Positions 50,101 to 61,721 of a stretch of DNA of 64,000 nt are shown here, piece after piece (position 1 is the stretch's first letter; each line of letters begins with the position of its first letter). Below the pieces are notes generated by a model. It searched no databases. It saw only the letters and a list, made by a program, of their open reading frames with translations, and was not told where the DNA came from. Both the position numbers and the translations under genes were made by a program. The DNA is from Histoplasma ohiense (taxonomy: Eukaryota > Ascomycota > Eurotiomycetes > Onygenales > Ajellomycetaceae). The stretch is from positions 2,981,001-3,045,000 of the forward strand of contig JAEVHH010000005.1 in the NCBI GenBank assembly GCA_017607445.1, written 5' to 3'.

Positions 50101-50347
50101 GCTGGTGGCGTAGGAGTTGCTGGGTCGAAGCTGGATTTAGGGAGTTGGCGGCTGTATTGGCAGCTGTAGATATGTTATTGGTGGTGGAGTTGGGGTTGGA
50201 TGTCGTGGAGTTGGCTAGAGCAGCGGTGCCGGAGACAACAGAAGCGTATGAGGAACGACGGGGAATGGACGAGAAGGAGGGCCCTGAGGGGTAGGAAATC
50301 GGAGGAGCTCCACCGCCGGAGCTTGGGGGGGGAGCATTATTTGTCAT
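47142..50347 (-). CDS. GID1: GID/CTLH ubiquitin-ligase scaffold, RanBPM-like Gid1/Vid30
   Basis: Six exons, 49089..50347, 48757..48983, 48527..48657, 48181..48427, 47447..48103 and 47142..47272, give 883 aa. Gid1/Vid30 is the scaffold of the GID (CTLH) E3 ligase that degrades gluconeogenic enzymes. Order: about 340 disordered N-terminal residues (S/N/Q/P-rich); a SPRY domain at about 350-540 (GIYYFEVTIL, VGFTSNK, LPGWEQESWAYHGDDG, IGCGVNF, FFTRNGVFLG across intron 2); LisH at about 563-595 (ELVAQFLAHGGYVETARAFAEEV); CTLH at about 620-670 (AILDGDIDKALKFTNASYANVL, LRCRKFIEMMRR); an acidic insertion (DDDDDDEE near 740); and CRA to the end. The donor of intron 4 (GTAATC) is atypical. An ATG further upstream at about 50527 would add a proline-rich leader and is less likely. 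Confidence 0.93.
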
Positions 50348-50567
50348 AGTAGAGGGGAGAGGGAGAGGAGGAGGAGGAGGGGGAGGAGGAGGATTAAAAG
50401 GTGGTGATGCAGAGAGAGAGGTCGTTGGAGTGGAGAGATCTGGACGACAGAGTGGAATGACCTCACAACGGCAGCAGCATGGGAACTCCAGCCCGCGAGA
50501 GAGCAGGGGCCAGCCAACAAGGCACACGAGAGTGACGAGACGGACAGGATCAGGTGTCTGGCGGCGG

Positions 50568-50607
<40 letters not shown>

Positions 50608-52182
50608 TAGATATGGATAATATTTAATCTTTGATTCCTGTGATGGGTGAAGGGTCAGCCAGTCAATGCTGTCCTGTCCGTCTGCCGGTGACGTTCTCCC
50701 ATTTACTAGCAACTATTTAGTTACTCGTATTTAGTAGTGGCAGGAAAGGAATGAGACTGGAACTTTTAAAACAAAACAAAATGCACTCGACTTTCGGACA
50801 CCAGAATAACATATCTATCTGTATCTACATGTTATATATATATGGTGAAGGAGGAATCAAATATATAGTCCGAAGTTCGAGGGACAGGGACGCACGGCCA
50901 CCAGCTTCACCATCGCTCAACCCACTCTTCTCCCAACCAATCTACATATCCTCAACCGGCGCGCGGGGGAAAACCCAGCCCGAACCCTCGTTTGATCTTC
51001 AAGCAATTTATGACCGACTGTGCCTTGGGTTGCGTTGGGGGGCCCAGTAAATAATGCTACTAGTACAATTTTATCTAACGTTCTTCTCTTAATTTTCTCT
51101 CAACTCTCTTACTCCGTACCCGCAAGCGACATCGCGTGAGAAGGGGTTTCCGTGCAGCGTATCATTGTCATTTGCCGTCATTACCACGAACTAACTAAGT
51201 AGTTAACTAGTCAGTTATCTATTATCCGCTTTACATATATTTTATTTTAACCAGAGGCAAGAGAACAAAGTTGCAGGAAGTCATTTCGTCCTTTTTTGCT
51301 TCCCCTGGCCCCCCCTTTTTTTTTTTTTTCTTTTTAGTATTTTATTGTTAGTTATTATATTTTAATTTAATTTACTTCAACAAGAGTCAGCACCACTTCT
51401 CTCGCCATGCAAAGACTAAAAAAATATAAAACAAAAGAAAAAGAAGAGGGGGGAAATCTTGCAAAATAACTGGTACTGTACAAAACACACAATATATATA
51501 ATCTTCAAACATTTACTTGCTTCGGTTTAAAAAAAGGAGAAAGAAGAAGAAACATTTTTGTGTAAGCTAACCACCCGAAAGAAACCTTTAAAGGCTGAAT
51601 TAAACAACATAGTTGAATGAAAAGAAAACCCTTTCCTATCTAGCAAAACCAAAAATGAACGGGGGAGAATGCCAGCCTCTCTCTTCAAATACCTTTTTTG
51701 CATTTCTGTGTGGTGTGTAACAGCTGAGGAGACGGAGAAAAAGAAGAAACCAGAAAAAAAAAATATTAAAACTAATAAGAAACCCCATGGCACCTGTACA
51801 AAACCAAACCCCAGAAGGGCATATCATTAATATGACAAATTATGAATACAGGGAATGAAGGTGATACAAGCGGTAGGGATCGAAACCACCTAGGGGAAGA
51901 GGGAAGGCGATCAGAGCTATATCAGAAAACAATACCCTCTCCTCTCCCTCAACCCTCCTTAACGGCGAGAAATAGAGACGACAATAATATCCAACGAAGG
52001 CAAGAAGAAAATCTATTGTCGACAGGTAGATGGAAATACAGACCGGGACGAAGGACAAACGGAGGAAGGAACAGCGAAGAATGTTTTCGGTTTTTTAAAT
52101 TTTTCAACTTCTCAGCCCGAATCGGTTTTTCTTCCATTTTTTTTTTTTGCTTTTCCCGCTTTATTTGTTCCGCCAACCTATA
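50348..52182. other. Intergenic: GID1 upstream region and IES4 3' region
   Basis: No gene is supported. The GID1 leader has a (GGCTCA)n hexamer array at 50571-50607. A TACTCCGTA motif is at 51110-51118. The rest up to 52182 is AT-rich with T and A runs, as in 3' ends of neighbouring genes. Confidence 0.55.
50571..50607. repeat. (GGCTCA)n hexamer repeat, about 6 units
   Basis: A head-to-tail hexamer array about 220 bp upstream of the GID1 start codon, probably in its leader or promoter. Confidence 0.85.
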
Positions 52183-53650
52183 TCACGACGCAACAGCGAC
52201 AGAGACAGCCGTAGGCGAACCCGCAGCAGTATTGCTGCTATCAATGTTGCCATTAGGATTGTTATCGGAGTTAGCATTCGTATTTGTAGTTGTGGCCATT
52301 GTCACATCGGCCTCCCCCTCCATTTCTTGGCCATCCCCGTCGCGTATATGATTGAGACCCTTCTTCTCTTCATTCGTGATGGCATTGGTGGCGATGGTGG
52401 TGGTCTTGATGCTGTGATTCACCTTGCCATCAGCTTCGTCAGTGGCCGGCGCGTCGCTGCTGTCGGCAAGAGCAAGAGCAGAAGTGGGAGTGGAAGCAGC
52501 AGCACATGTGCCGTTAGTTATATTGGTGGTAGTAGTAACACCACCCGCATCTTTCCCGCCACCGCTGGCACTCTGCTGTTTGTTTTTGCCATGTTGCTCT
52601 TTTCCCTGGGCGCCTTTCCCACTCGTTGTCGTAGGCTGCACATCCTCCATAATACTGACACCATCAACATCAACGGCGACAACAGCATCAGCCTTCGGCG
52701 GCGCAGCCCACGTCGGCACCTGCCAAACAACCCCCGTAAAGCTCTTTAAGTTAAACGTCTTCCGCTCCCATTTGCGACAAGGTTTGCCTGTGCGGTCGAG
52801 GGCGCGCAGTCCCGCATTGATGGCGCCTTGGTTCGCTTTGGGACCGAGTTTGTGCGATGGTGTTGGTGCTTGCCCACCTGTGCCAGTTGAGGCATTGCCT
52901 GTGCCTGTCCCGTTGAGGTTGGGGCGAGCGCTGGGGTCAATGGAGCCATCCTCTCTGTAGGTTTTGTTTTCACTATATTAGCAATTGTTGTTTCAGATGG
53001 ATATGAATTTGTGGGAAACACAGATTTCATCCAACGTGGCAAGGGAAAACAATTAAGGGTTTTCTTTTTACATATATAATACTTAAAAAAAATAAATAAA
53101 ATAATAATAATAAAATTGCAGGGGAAAAAAAGGAAACATACAATCTGGGTTTCTTCTTGGGCCCAGGCTTCCCTCTCGGTTTCGGCGTGGTATTGAGATC
53201 CACGCCCTGTCCTAGACCTCTTTTGCTCCCAGGTTTCGGACCCGGGATCCCCTTCCGTCTCTGGGCGTCGGATTGATTCGTAGGAGTGGAGGTTGCGTCT
53301 GAGGCATGATCAGCAAAGGACGCGGGGGCCACAACAGTAGGGGTAACTGCTGCTGCGGAGGCGGAGGCGGAGGTTGAGGACGGCGAGGAGGAAGAGGAGG
53401 AGGAGGAGGGCGACGGCGAAGAGGAAGGTTTGGATTTGATAGAGTTGTTCCTTCCGTTGTCCTCAGGGGAAGGTTCCTCTGTGGTCGGACCAGGGACGCC
53501 GGGGAAGCGCGATAGGAGAGAAGAAGAGAGCTTGAGGACGAGCGGGTTTGTGAGTTTGAAGGACGGTTTGGATGATGATCTGCCGGCAGACGAGGAGTGT
53601 GCGGAAGAGGAGGCGGAGGAGGAGGAGGGATCCCTGGTGGATGATGGCAT
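52183..53650 (-). CDS. IES4: INO80 chromatin-remodelling complex subunit Ies4
   Basis: Two exons, 53142..53650 and 52183..52954, give 426 aa. Ies4 is a small subunit of the INO80 nucleosome remodeller. Two conserved parts are visible. Near residues 30-55, KPSFKLTNPLVLKLSSSLL then SRFPGVPGP is the Ies4 N-terminal motif. From residue 170 the sequence KKPRL|EDGSIDP crosses the intron (phase 2), followed by GAINAGLRALDRTGKPCRKW, ERKTFNLKSFTGVVWQVPTW. Between them are G-P-K-P-G-S-K-R and GKPGPKKKPR AT-hook-like patches. The last 180 residues are low-complexity T/N/A/D. The protein is nuclear. Its serine and acidic tracts make it longer than yeast Ies4, as is usual in filamentous fungi. Confidence 0.86.
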
Positions 53651-55215
53651 GTCTATGCTTGCTGGTGATGTGTAAAATAATTACAGCAAATTTGCTCGTC
53701 CCTTTCTGGGGGTCCGAAAAAGGGTGGTGAAATCCCTTTCTTGGGAAGAAGAATTCTCCGCGACGGTGGATGGAAGGGATGCCCTTTTATTCATGCAAAA
53801 AATATAAAACTTTTCAAATAAGAAAAAAAAAAAAGTTTAACGTAGTAATTGCCTTTCTAAATAATTCTTTCCGGCAAAGAGAGGATTAATCGTTTCCAGG
53901 GATGGGGTTCTCTCGTAGCGGCGAGGGGAGGGTGAGGAGACTCAAGAGGCGAGGTGGCTCTAAAACTGGTGGATTGCCTATCTTGGAAGAGTTTGACGTT
54001 TAGTGAGGGTGGTGAAGACGATAACGGAGAAGGTGGTGAGGGTGGTGATAGGAGCGTTGGTGATGGTGATGGTGGTGGTGGTGGTGGTGAAGGGAAGAAA
54101 TCAGGGAGGATGGGCGGCGGGCAGAGTTAATATGAGGAGGTGGGCGCGGGTTGCCAGCCAGGCGCGGGCTGAGAGTTTCATTGTCACGACGAGACGACGA
54201 GAAACCGGCGTGAGGTGTTATTATTATAATTCAGCGTGGGAAGTGGAAGCGGCGGGAAGCGCAGCCAGACAACCGCCGTGGTGTGGGTGTGGGTGCAACA
54301 CAGCACTCGCAGCATGGGCGAACGGGCGCTGGGGAAGAGCTGGGCCGCGCCAAGAGAAGGTTCCAGGTGCCGCCAGTACCGTGCCGATACGCCCTCTGGC
54401 AGCTATTTCAGACGCAAAGTCCTGTATCTTACGGTGGCCTGACAGCTCGGGGCTAGACTTGACTGACCTTAACTAAGCTTGTTAGCAACCACCCAGTCTG
54501 ATGACTAAACAACCCCTATTCTTGGATGAGAAGGTCTGAAGTCTCCCTTGCATAGTCCCTTCTCATGGCTGACCCGTTATGAGGAAAAGTAACGTCGACA
54601 TCCGTACCACTCATGCTCAATTGTAAGTACCATCGAGGCGTATCCGCCCATACAGAGGAAAGGAGACAAGAAAACACCAAATTCAGCCAAATTCGCCGCT
54701 GTAATATTGCGGTAGACCATCCATATACGCATGTGTCCACAATGGGAACAAAAATGGCGTACTCAGCAGACAGGGAGATGATCTATATGAATTACATACA
54801 TCCCTTCGCTGCTCCGCGGTTTTCACTTCGCAGATAGAGCCATATCCTCCAGACTGGAAATACATATATATATATGTGCATATTAGCTGGTCTATTATTA
54901 GAAGTAACTTCGCAGGAGAAAGGACAAAAAATGAATTGATGCAGCGTCTGTCGCGGGTTCTAGCTATAATCTAGCAGCAGTGATCTAAAATGAATGGACA
55001 TCATAGGTATAGGTACGCCATCTACAGTTAAACCCCAATAACCAAATAAGGAGATGCGAAGAAATACCCAGCTCTCCATCCAACAACATACCAGAAACAT
55101 GCAATCCCGCTCCGCCAATCAAAATCTGACAAAATCACCCCCACCTATGCCATGCCATCCCATCCCATGAAGTAAGAGAACAACCAAACCAAACAAAAAG
55201 AAAAACAACCTCCTT
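53651..55215. other. Intergenic 1.6 kb
   Basis: It contains the IES4 promoter and the 3' region of the DnaJ gene. It has runs of ggtggtgatggtgg near 54040-54090. No gene is supported; the frame at 54003-54476 is a low-complexity V/M/A/R translation. Confidence 0.55.
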
Positions 55216-56557
55216 TCAAATCCCGACCCCACCCCTCCTCTCCATAACCATCCTCACCGCCTCCTTAACCTCTGGCGCATCCCTTACAGACCCCAATACC
55301 AACCCTTCCTTCATCCCCCTCCGCAACTTCCCCACACTCTCCTCATCCCCTTTGAACGGCACCAGCCCCAGTTGCAACAGCCTCGTCGCCTCAGCCTCAT
55401 TCGCCCGCGCCAGATTCACCAGCTGCGTGAGCTGCGCCTGAGTCTGGGGTGTTAAGCCGCCATTTCCGGCCGACGCTGACCTTGACGAGGATGATGAAGA
55501 GGAAGAGTCTGGTGGTGTCAGATGGGAGATGAAAATGTTTAGCGTCATGGAGGCGTTGCGGGCTAGGATGAGGCTTTGGAAGGGGAGGAGGTAGAAGGCG
55601 TCGAGGTGGAGAAGGGTGGAGAGCCAGGTAGGGAAGTGAGAGGCTGGAATGAAGGTGCCGTTTTGATGGGTGAGGAGAGCTAGTTCGAGGGTGAGGAGAG
55701 CGAAGGAGATGTAGAAGCGCCACTGTATTTTTTTCAAGTTGTTAGTTTTTCTTTCTTCTTCTTCTTCTTCTTCTTCTTCTTCTTCTTCTTCTTCTTCTTC
55801 TTCTTCTTCTTCTGCTCTAGAGGACACGGTAAAACGGTTCAACAAAACAAAAAAGAAAGAAGTGAGGGTGCGAAAACCTACATATCGACCCCAAGCAGAG
55901 AGCCAGAACAGATTCATCAGCACCATCACGATAAACCCGCCTATGTATTGGGGCAACAGCACCCGTAATCCCGCAAACAGAAACTCGCCCATCGTCTTCG
56001 CCTTCGACCCTTCCACCACCGCCTGCCCAAACCGATCGTACGCAAATCGCTTGACGGGATCCAGCAGCGTGTCCTGCGCCAGCCTCAGCTGCACAAAGAG
56101 CGCGTCGGGCGATCCGTAGCCGTCACCATCGCTGTTGAGAATGTACTGCTGGCTTTGGCGCTTGTCCGGGTGGTGCAGGGCGGCTAAGCGACGGAAGCGT
56201 GATTTGATCGTGCGATCGTTCGATGTCGGGAGCACCCCTAGCAGTTGGTAGAAGTCGCCCTCTACGCGGAGTTTGTGATATGTTTCGTAAAGGGTGTAGA
56301 GGAGGTAGGAGGCTATGACGGCGATGTAGATTCTTCGGTAGTGGCGGGCGTAGCGGGGACTGGAGGGGGAGGGATGAGGGTCGCCGGCGCGAATGGTGAT
56401 GCGGTAGTAGATGTTCTGGAGGAAGGAGGTCACATACTGTGGCGCACTTGTTAGCTCAGGGTATATTTATGCGCATATGTAAAGGAAGAAAGTGCACTCT
56501 TGGGAGAAATGCCCAGCCGGCGTAGGAGAGGACCGTGGAAAGAATGTCGTCGGCCAT
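55216..56557 (-). CDS. DnaJ-domain membrane protein
   Basis: Three exons, 56498..56557, 55882..56436 and 55216..55722, give 373 aa. Exon 1 (MADDILSTVLSYAGWAFLPR) joins in phase to YVTSFLQNIYYRITIRAGDP; the intron has a GAGCTAACA branch and a weak GTGCAC donor. A transmembrane helix (IYIAVIASYLLYTLYETY) comes before a J domain (DFYQLLGVLPTSNDRTIKSR, then ALHHPDKR with the HPD triad, then LLDPVKRFAYDRFG). A second hydrophobic pair follows (GGFIVMVLMNLFWLSAW; RFYISFALLTLELALL). J proteins stimulate Hsp70 ATPase activity; the topology suggests an ER-associated or similar membrane co-chaperone. Intron 2 (159 bp) contains (GAA)n and is open in frame, so a read-through isoform is conceivable. The spliced form is preferred because of its ACTAACA branch. 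Confidence 0.85.
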
Positions 56558-56946
56558 ATTTGCGGAAGATGAACTGTCGAAGCTCACAAACACATAGAAC
56601 TTCGCAGGCAAAGAACGAAGCAATTTAAGGGGTCAGCAAAAGTATGGTGTACATGTCTCCTCTTAGTACCGGCACATATAGGAAACGGAGAATGCTCTGC
56701 AAGACCAAAGGCTAGACAAATTAAGGAACAGAATACCGGCTGTTGAATGATCAATGATATCTAGATCGGATGTTGTTTGTGTTGTCTGCGCGGCGGCTAG
56801 CTGGATATCTTGGCAAGCACCCCGTGATTCCGTGGGACAAAAAAAGTCTCTACAAAAAAAAAAAAAAAAGAATCAATATCTGCACACATACATTCAAACA
56901 TTCAAGCTGCAAGTCACAACAACAAGGTGGTATACCGGCATGCGCT
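56558..56946. promoter_or_regulatory. Divergent promoter region, DnaJ gene / RPA43
   Basis: About 389 bp separate the two outward-facing start codons. A long open frame on the plus strand begins upstream at 56770, so the leader of RPA43 is open in frame but need not be translated. Confidence 0.5.
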
Positions 56947-58494
56947 ATGTCATTGGACGCAATGGACATCGACTGCGTCCCCGTCTCACCAGAGAGAAAG
57001 CGCAAAAATAGAGAAAAGGACGGCCACTCAGCCAAAAAGCGCAAACATGAAGCGAGCAACTACGCCGCGCAACTGGAGGCAGAAGAGTCTTCACCAAAGG
57101 CCAAGAAGAAAGAAAAGAAGGATAGGAAACACAAGAAACATAAGCACCATGATGGCTTCGAGCTATCTGCGCCGGCGCTACCAGCTTCCCCCAATCCACG
57201 ATCACAAATCACCAAGAAGCACAAACATCAGTCCCAAGCAACCCAGGATGAAGAAGAACCCCCAACAACCTCCAGAAAACCTCTCACTAAGGCCTCCGCA
57301 TCGCGATTAGAATCCACATCCACAGACTCGACGGAATCCTCCCCCTTCCACCTCATAACCGCAACACTCTACGTTCCTCTGTCTCCAATCTCCATCTCCC
57401 CAACCCACGCACTCTCCTCCCTACAAGCTGAACACCTCTCTCCGCTCCTACTTACCTACTTCCCACCCCTCCGCGGCATCGTGCTCGCTTACTCCAACGC
57501 CTCCATATCCTCCACTCCTCCCTCGCCATCCTCCCCGTCAACCCCGCACAACCCGGATGAGAGCCCAAAGCCACAACCGTTAACCCTCGCCATGAGCGCG
57601 GGTGAGTACGGCGTCCTTTACCTCTACCTGACAGCCACATTTCTGGTGTTTCGCCCAGAACGCGGACAGCCGCTCGAGGGGTGGATAAACGTTCAATCCG
57701 ACGGCTTCCTTGGCGCCGTGGTGTACAATCTTTTCTCCGTCGGGATTGAGCGGCGCCGGCTCCCCGCTGACTGGAGATGGGTGGCGCCGGGGCAGGAGTC
57801 GACAACACAAACGTCAGAAGCGTTTGCGCCTAAAGATCGTGGCGGCAGTGTTGGCGTCGGCGTCGGCGTCGACGACGAGGACGATGACGATGACGATGAC
57901 GACGACGAGGACAAGTCTTCAGACTTCGATTCTGATAAGGAGAATTTCCGCCCCCTGCCTGCGTCGTCCGCTGCGATGCTTGACCACAGCTCCCAGCATC
58001 AGAACAATGGCGGCTTGGAGCCACCGTTCGAAGCATTCGAGGATGCCTCGGCGGGTTATTTCCAAACACGCTCGGGGCGACGGGTTCGCGGGATGGTCCG
58101 CTTCCGTGTAAGAGATGTGGATGTCATTCCCAGTGCGGAGCATGATAAGGGTTTTGTAAGCCTTGAAGGGACGATGCTGAGTCCTGAGGAAGAGGCGAAG
58201 CTGGTGGAGGAGGAGCGTAAGAGGGCTGTGTTTGCTCCTTCCTCGTCCTCGTCAGCGGTTGCGGCGGCGGCGGCGGCGGCAGGAGGATCAGGTGGAAGTG
58301 GCAATGTTGCACCTCGGCAGGCGGTGATGTCCGGTGGCCTGGGGACATCGAGTGCTTCTACTGCTACTGCTGCTGTTGAAATCGAGGAAGAACCGGAGGC
58401 GGAGATACCCGTGCGGCGGAAGAAGGGAAAAGAGAAGGAGAAGGAGAAGGAAAAAGGAAAGAAGAAGAAGAAAGGAAAGAAGACGACTCTGTGA
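56947..58494 (+). CDS. RPA43: RNA polymerase I subunit Rpa43
   Basis: One exon, 515 aa from MSLDAMDIDC. Rpa43 forms the stalk of RNA polymerase I with Rpa14 and contacts the initiation factor Rrn3. The N-terminal 115 residues are basic and lysine-rich (nuclear and nucleolar type). The conserved Rpa43 fold starts at about residue 130 (PFHLITATLYVPLSPISISP), includes HLSPLLLTYFPPLRGIVLAYSN, then after a variable S/P loop the OB part YGVLYLYLTATFLVFRPERG and INVQSDGFLGAVVYNLFSVG. It continues with VRGMVRFRVRDVDVIPS and GFVSLEGTML. An acidic D/E tract splits the OB region. The C-terminus is a KEKEKGKKKKKGKK tail. The upstream frame from 56770 is open but lacks family similarity, so the start at 56947 is chosen. 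Confidence 0.9.
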   Translation: MSLDAMDIDCVPVSPERKRKNREKDGHSAKKRKHEASNYAAQLEAEESSPKAKKKEKKDRKHKKHKHHDGFELSAPALPASPNPRSQITKKHKHQSQATQDEEEPPTTSRKPLTKASASRLESTSTDSTESSPFHLITATLYVPLSPISISPTHALSSLQAEHLSPLLLTYFPPLRGIVLAYSNASISSTPPSPSSPSTPHNPDESPKPQPLTLAMSAGEYGVLYLYLTATFLVFRPERGQPLEGWINVQSDGFLGAVVYNLFSVGIERRRLPADWRWVAPGQESTTQTSEAFAPKDRGGSVGVGVGVDDEDDDDDDDDDEDKSSDFDSDKENFRPLPASSAAMLDHSSQHQNNGGLEPPFEAFEDASAGYFQTRSGRRVRGMVRFRVRDVDVIPSAEHDKGFVSLEGTMLSPEEEAKLVEEERKRAVFAPSSSSSAVAAAAAAAGGSGGSGNVAPRQAVMSGGLGTSSASTATAAVEIEEEPEAEIPVRRKKGKEKEKEKEKGKKKKKGKKTTL

Positions 58495-59087
58495 AGACCT
58501 GGTGAGAGGTTTCAAGGCGACGGCGGAAGACGAGGTTTTGAGAAGTGTTGGATGGGCAGTTGGCTTTGGCATATACTCCATCTTCTTTACTTTTATTTCT
58601 CTTTTCTTTTTCAACTCTTTTAGATCTGATAGAAGGGAAGGAGAAAGATGTCGATTTCCTATATTTTCAATTTGCACCATCATTGTTGATGTTGGTCATG
58701 TATCTATGTTTTGGGAGAATCTTCCTTGTTTTTGCATGATCTTGCTCCTCTTTTCCCTCCACCCACTTTTATTTTTGGAAGCATGCTCTGAGAATATAGG
58801 GCGGATTACCATTTTTTCAGGGATGAGAAAGCCCAGAGAACATTTCATTTAGGAAGATTTTTATTTCGGATCTTTTTTGTCCTTTGTAATTCTCAGATAT
58901 ATTCCACTGCCATTCTTGTAAATAGGGGCAGGCGTTTCCTTGCATCATCATGATACATTCCCCCAAACTTCAATCTGGGCCTGTCCCATCCCATCCAGTA
59001 ATCCAGGATAAGTAAGTAAACCCCCTTTCCGGAGAAAAAGAAAAAAATCAAATTTCAGTTTCAAAACACATATATATACACTTTTCC
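58495..59087. other. Convergent 3' region, RPA43 / AIF-like gene
   Basis: The two genes end towards each other here. No gene is supported; a T-rich stretch at 58570-58620 fits the RPA43 3' end. Confidence 0.55.
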
Positions 59088-60999
59088 TCATGCCAAATCT
59101 ACCTTCAACACATCCACCCCTTCGCTCACCTCTTTTTTCCCTAACATCTTCCCTCTTTTCATCAACTCTGCACACTTCATAACAATGGGGTCCATTCCCA
59201 GACTCGCAACTGCCACCACCGTCTCACCCAGCACATAATACGCCACAAACTTCGCCGCCTCAGGTTCCCCCTTGACAATCAAATCGTCATAGCCATTCAT
59301 CGTATTTCCACAGTAACGCAGCTGCCCACCCAGCGCTGACCAGAAGATCGGAATGAACGATTTTGCTTTCAGAGGCACGGAACTGTTGCTCGAGAAGGCG
59401 TGGGCGATGGTACGCCCAACGCTTCTCCCCGCATTTTGTGCTACGTCCCAGTGCTCGATGCGTACATGCGAATGGCCGCCTTGCCCTGCCCCAGGCCCGA
59501 GATAGGGGTATGTGGCGATGTCGCCGATTGCGTAGACGTCGCTGCTGCCGCCGTCGCTGTTGTTTCCCTTCAGGCACTCGACGGCAAAGTATTCGTCCGT
59601 CCTGAGGGACCCGTCGCGTTCCAGGGTTACGCTGGGGTTATCGCGGAGGAATTCAGTGGCTGGGCTGACCCCAACGCCCAGGATGACGAGATCAGCTGGC
59701 AGAGAGGTACCGTCCTTGAAGTGGACGGCGCCTACCTTTGACGAATCTGCGGAAGACGGTGTCGCTTTGTCGACGGAAGCAGACATGTAGAACTTAACGC
59801 CGTTTTTCTCCAGGTTATTTTGGAAGATGCGCCCGATTTTCGCACCCATTATGCGCTCGAGCGGCGTGGATTCAATGCCGATGATTTTTACATTGTTCTC
59901 TTTGGAGAGCGCGTTGCCTACTTCCATGCCGATGAAGGAGCTGCCGATTACTACAATTTCTTTCTTCTTGGTAGAACCCACAGCGGCTAGGATGGCCTGC
60001 ACGTCTTGTATGGTGCGGAGGACGAAGATGTTCCCCAGCTCTTTGAAGCCGGGTAGTGGCAGGTGGCGAGGGGTTCCACCTGTAGCGAGGATTAGCTTTG
60101 TATATGGAATGGACTTGCCGGATTTGGTAGCTACGGCTTTGTTTGTGAAATCGACAGAGGTGGCTTCGTCCGAGACCACGGAGATGGAGACAGAGGTGTA
60201 CCACTCTTGCGGCCTCAGGAGGAGTTTCTCTGGGTCTGGGATCAGGGCTTTGGAGAGCTTTGTTCTGTCAAGGGGGAGGTTAGCCTCCTTGGAAATTATT
60301 GTGATCTGGCCGTTGAAGCCATGCTCGCGGAGTACTTCTACTGCTCCGATTGTTGCGCTTCCGCTGGATGGGGAGAATTGTATTAGTAGCTGCATTGTGT
60401 AGAGAGGAGGGAAATCTTCAGACTGACCCTCCGATAATCACAACCTTCTGACCTTGTTGCGCAACACTGCAGGAAGATACGGGAAGTCTGCCATTTTCCT
60501 TGAAGGTGGCTTCATCCGCCTTGACATAGACACTGCCATCCTTCTCAAATACTTCATATTTATGCAGCGCATTCAAAGCTGGCGCGTCTTCCACGTCTCC
60601 AGTTGTAATATTAAAGCAAGCTGACGCATATCAAATATGGAACCTGTTAGCGCAGACTAATTCGATATCTCTTTCGATGAAATTTGATTATGTGCGCCAA
60701 AAAAGAAGAGAATATATAAATATAGGTAAGAATTGTAAAATATAACTTCCATCTGAACATAAATACAAGTACATACCACCATGCCATGGACAAGTCAGTC
60801 TTGCATCCGGAGTAAGCACGCCCTTTACCAGCGGCGCCCCATAATGCGTACAATTAGCAGTGAGTGCATGGATCTGGCCGCCATGTTTCAAGAGCAAGAG
60901 TTTCCCCTTCTCGATGTTCTCGACCTCTACTTCTATCTTGTCAGATGGGAGATCAAGTGAGGTCAGGCCCTTGATTTTGAAAGTAGATGTTGATGACAT
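59088..60999 (-). CDS. AIF-like Rieske FAD/NAD oxidoreductase (AIFM3 type)
   Basis: Three exons, 60777..60999, 60428..60620 and 59088..60363, give 563 aa. A Rieske 2Fe-2S domain has C50-x-H52 (NCTHYGAPL) and C70-x2-H73 (CPWHG). The first intron was placed so that CPWH-GACF is restored (donor GTATGT). After GKVVIIGG-type FAD binding (GGGSATIGAVEVLREHGF spans intron 2) come the second Rossmann motif (VVIGSSFIGMEVGNAL), GVGVSPATEFL, and DVYAIGDIA near the end. This arrangement is that of AIFM3-type proteins: the Rieske centre passes electrons to or from the flavin. The in-frame region upstream to 61374 encodes 125 more residues poor in acidic amino acids, so a mitochondrial form may exist. The physiological substrate is not known. 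Confidence 0.88.
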
Positions 61000-61721
61000 T
61001 TTAAAATTTGACGCAGACAACTGTGGTGAAGTTGTGAAGTGGTTTATGCGTGCTTTGGCCCTTATTATTATTGTGGAATTGCTGCTTCTGCTGCTTCTGC
61101 TGCTGTTACCACTGCTGTTGCTGGAGTTGTTCTTCCTGGGGTTGACGATTCGAGAGGTATGGACGTGCTTGATGCGGGGAAAGTTTACAGCTTCTTGCGG
61201 GCGACAGGATGCAAGGATCGATGACGTGCGAAGCGGCTTCCACAATGCACGATTCCTGGTCAAGGAACCTACAGCAATAACTGGCGCAGAAGTGTACAAC
61301 AGAGGATGTGTGAATTGGGTTACACTGCAACGGGTGATGATGGAGCTGGAAGTGGGGCAAGGGCAGAAGGTCATACTATGGAATGACGCCAGTTTAAATA
61401 CCCAAGGGCGATAGGAATGAGACAGGATAATGGATTTTTTGAGAATATCGATCTCATTAGAACTATAAATTGCCCAATGTTGGTCCTGCGTTTGTAGGGA
61501 GATTGGCCAGGGCGCTTGTCGTGACGTCATTGGCGGTTTTGTCTTACCCAGTTGGCACAGGTTGACATTTTCCATATTTTGAGTGCTAACAATGTCTAGA
61601 TGATATATACATGCAAATAAGTAGTTCCAATAAGTAGTTCCAACAAGTAGTTCCAACAAGTAGTTCCATCCAGGTCCCAGTCAACTCCATCTACGCTCTC
61701 TCAAACCTCGATATTCTCACT
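61000..61721. other. Upstream region of the AIF-like gene; 13-bp minisatellite
   Basis: It holds an in-frame, stop-free extension of the AIF-like gene to an ATG at 61374, then a tandem array of about four AAGTAGTTCCAAC units at about 61618-61668, and the 3' end of the DUF7357-like gene. Confidence 0.6.
61618..61668. repeat. 13-bp minisatellite, about 4 units
   Basis: Units of AAGTAGTTCCAAC / AATAAGTAGTTCC repeat directly, in the gap between the AIF-like gene and the 3' end of the DUF7357-like gene. Confidence 0.85.

Noticed and set aside
50348..50527. N-terminal extension of GID1
   Set aside because: The extra residues are cysteine- and proline-rich with no family similarity. The ATG at 50347 precedes a typical disordered leader.
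53027..53042. Separate minus-strand gene at 52746-53042
   Set aside because: It overlaps the second IES4 exon in a different frame, while the IES4 frame carries the family motifs and splices in phase.
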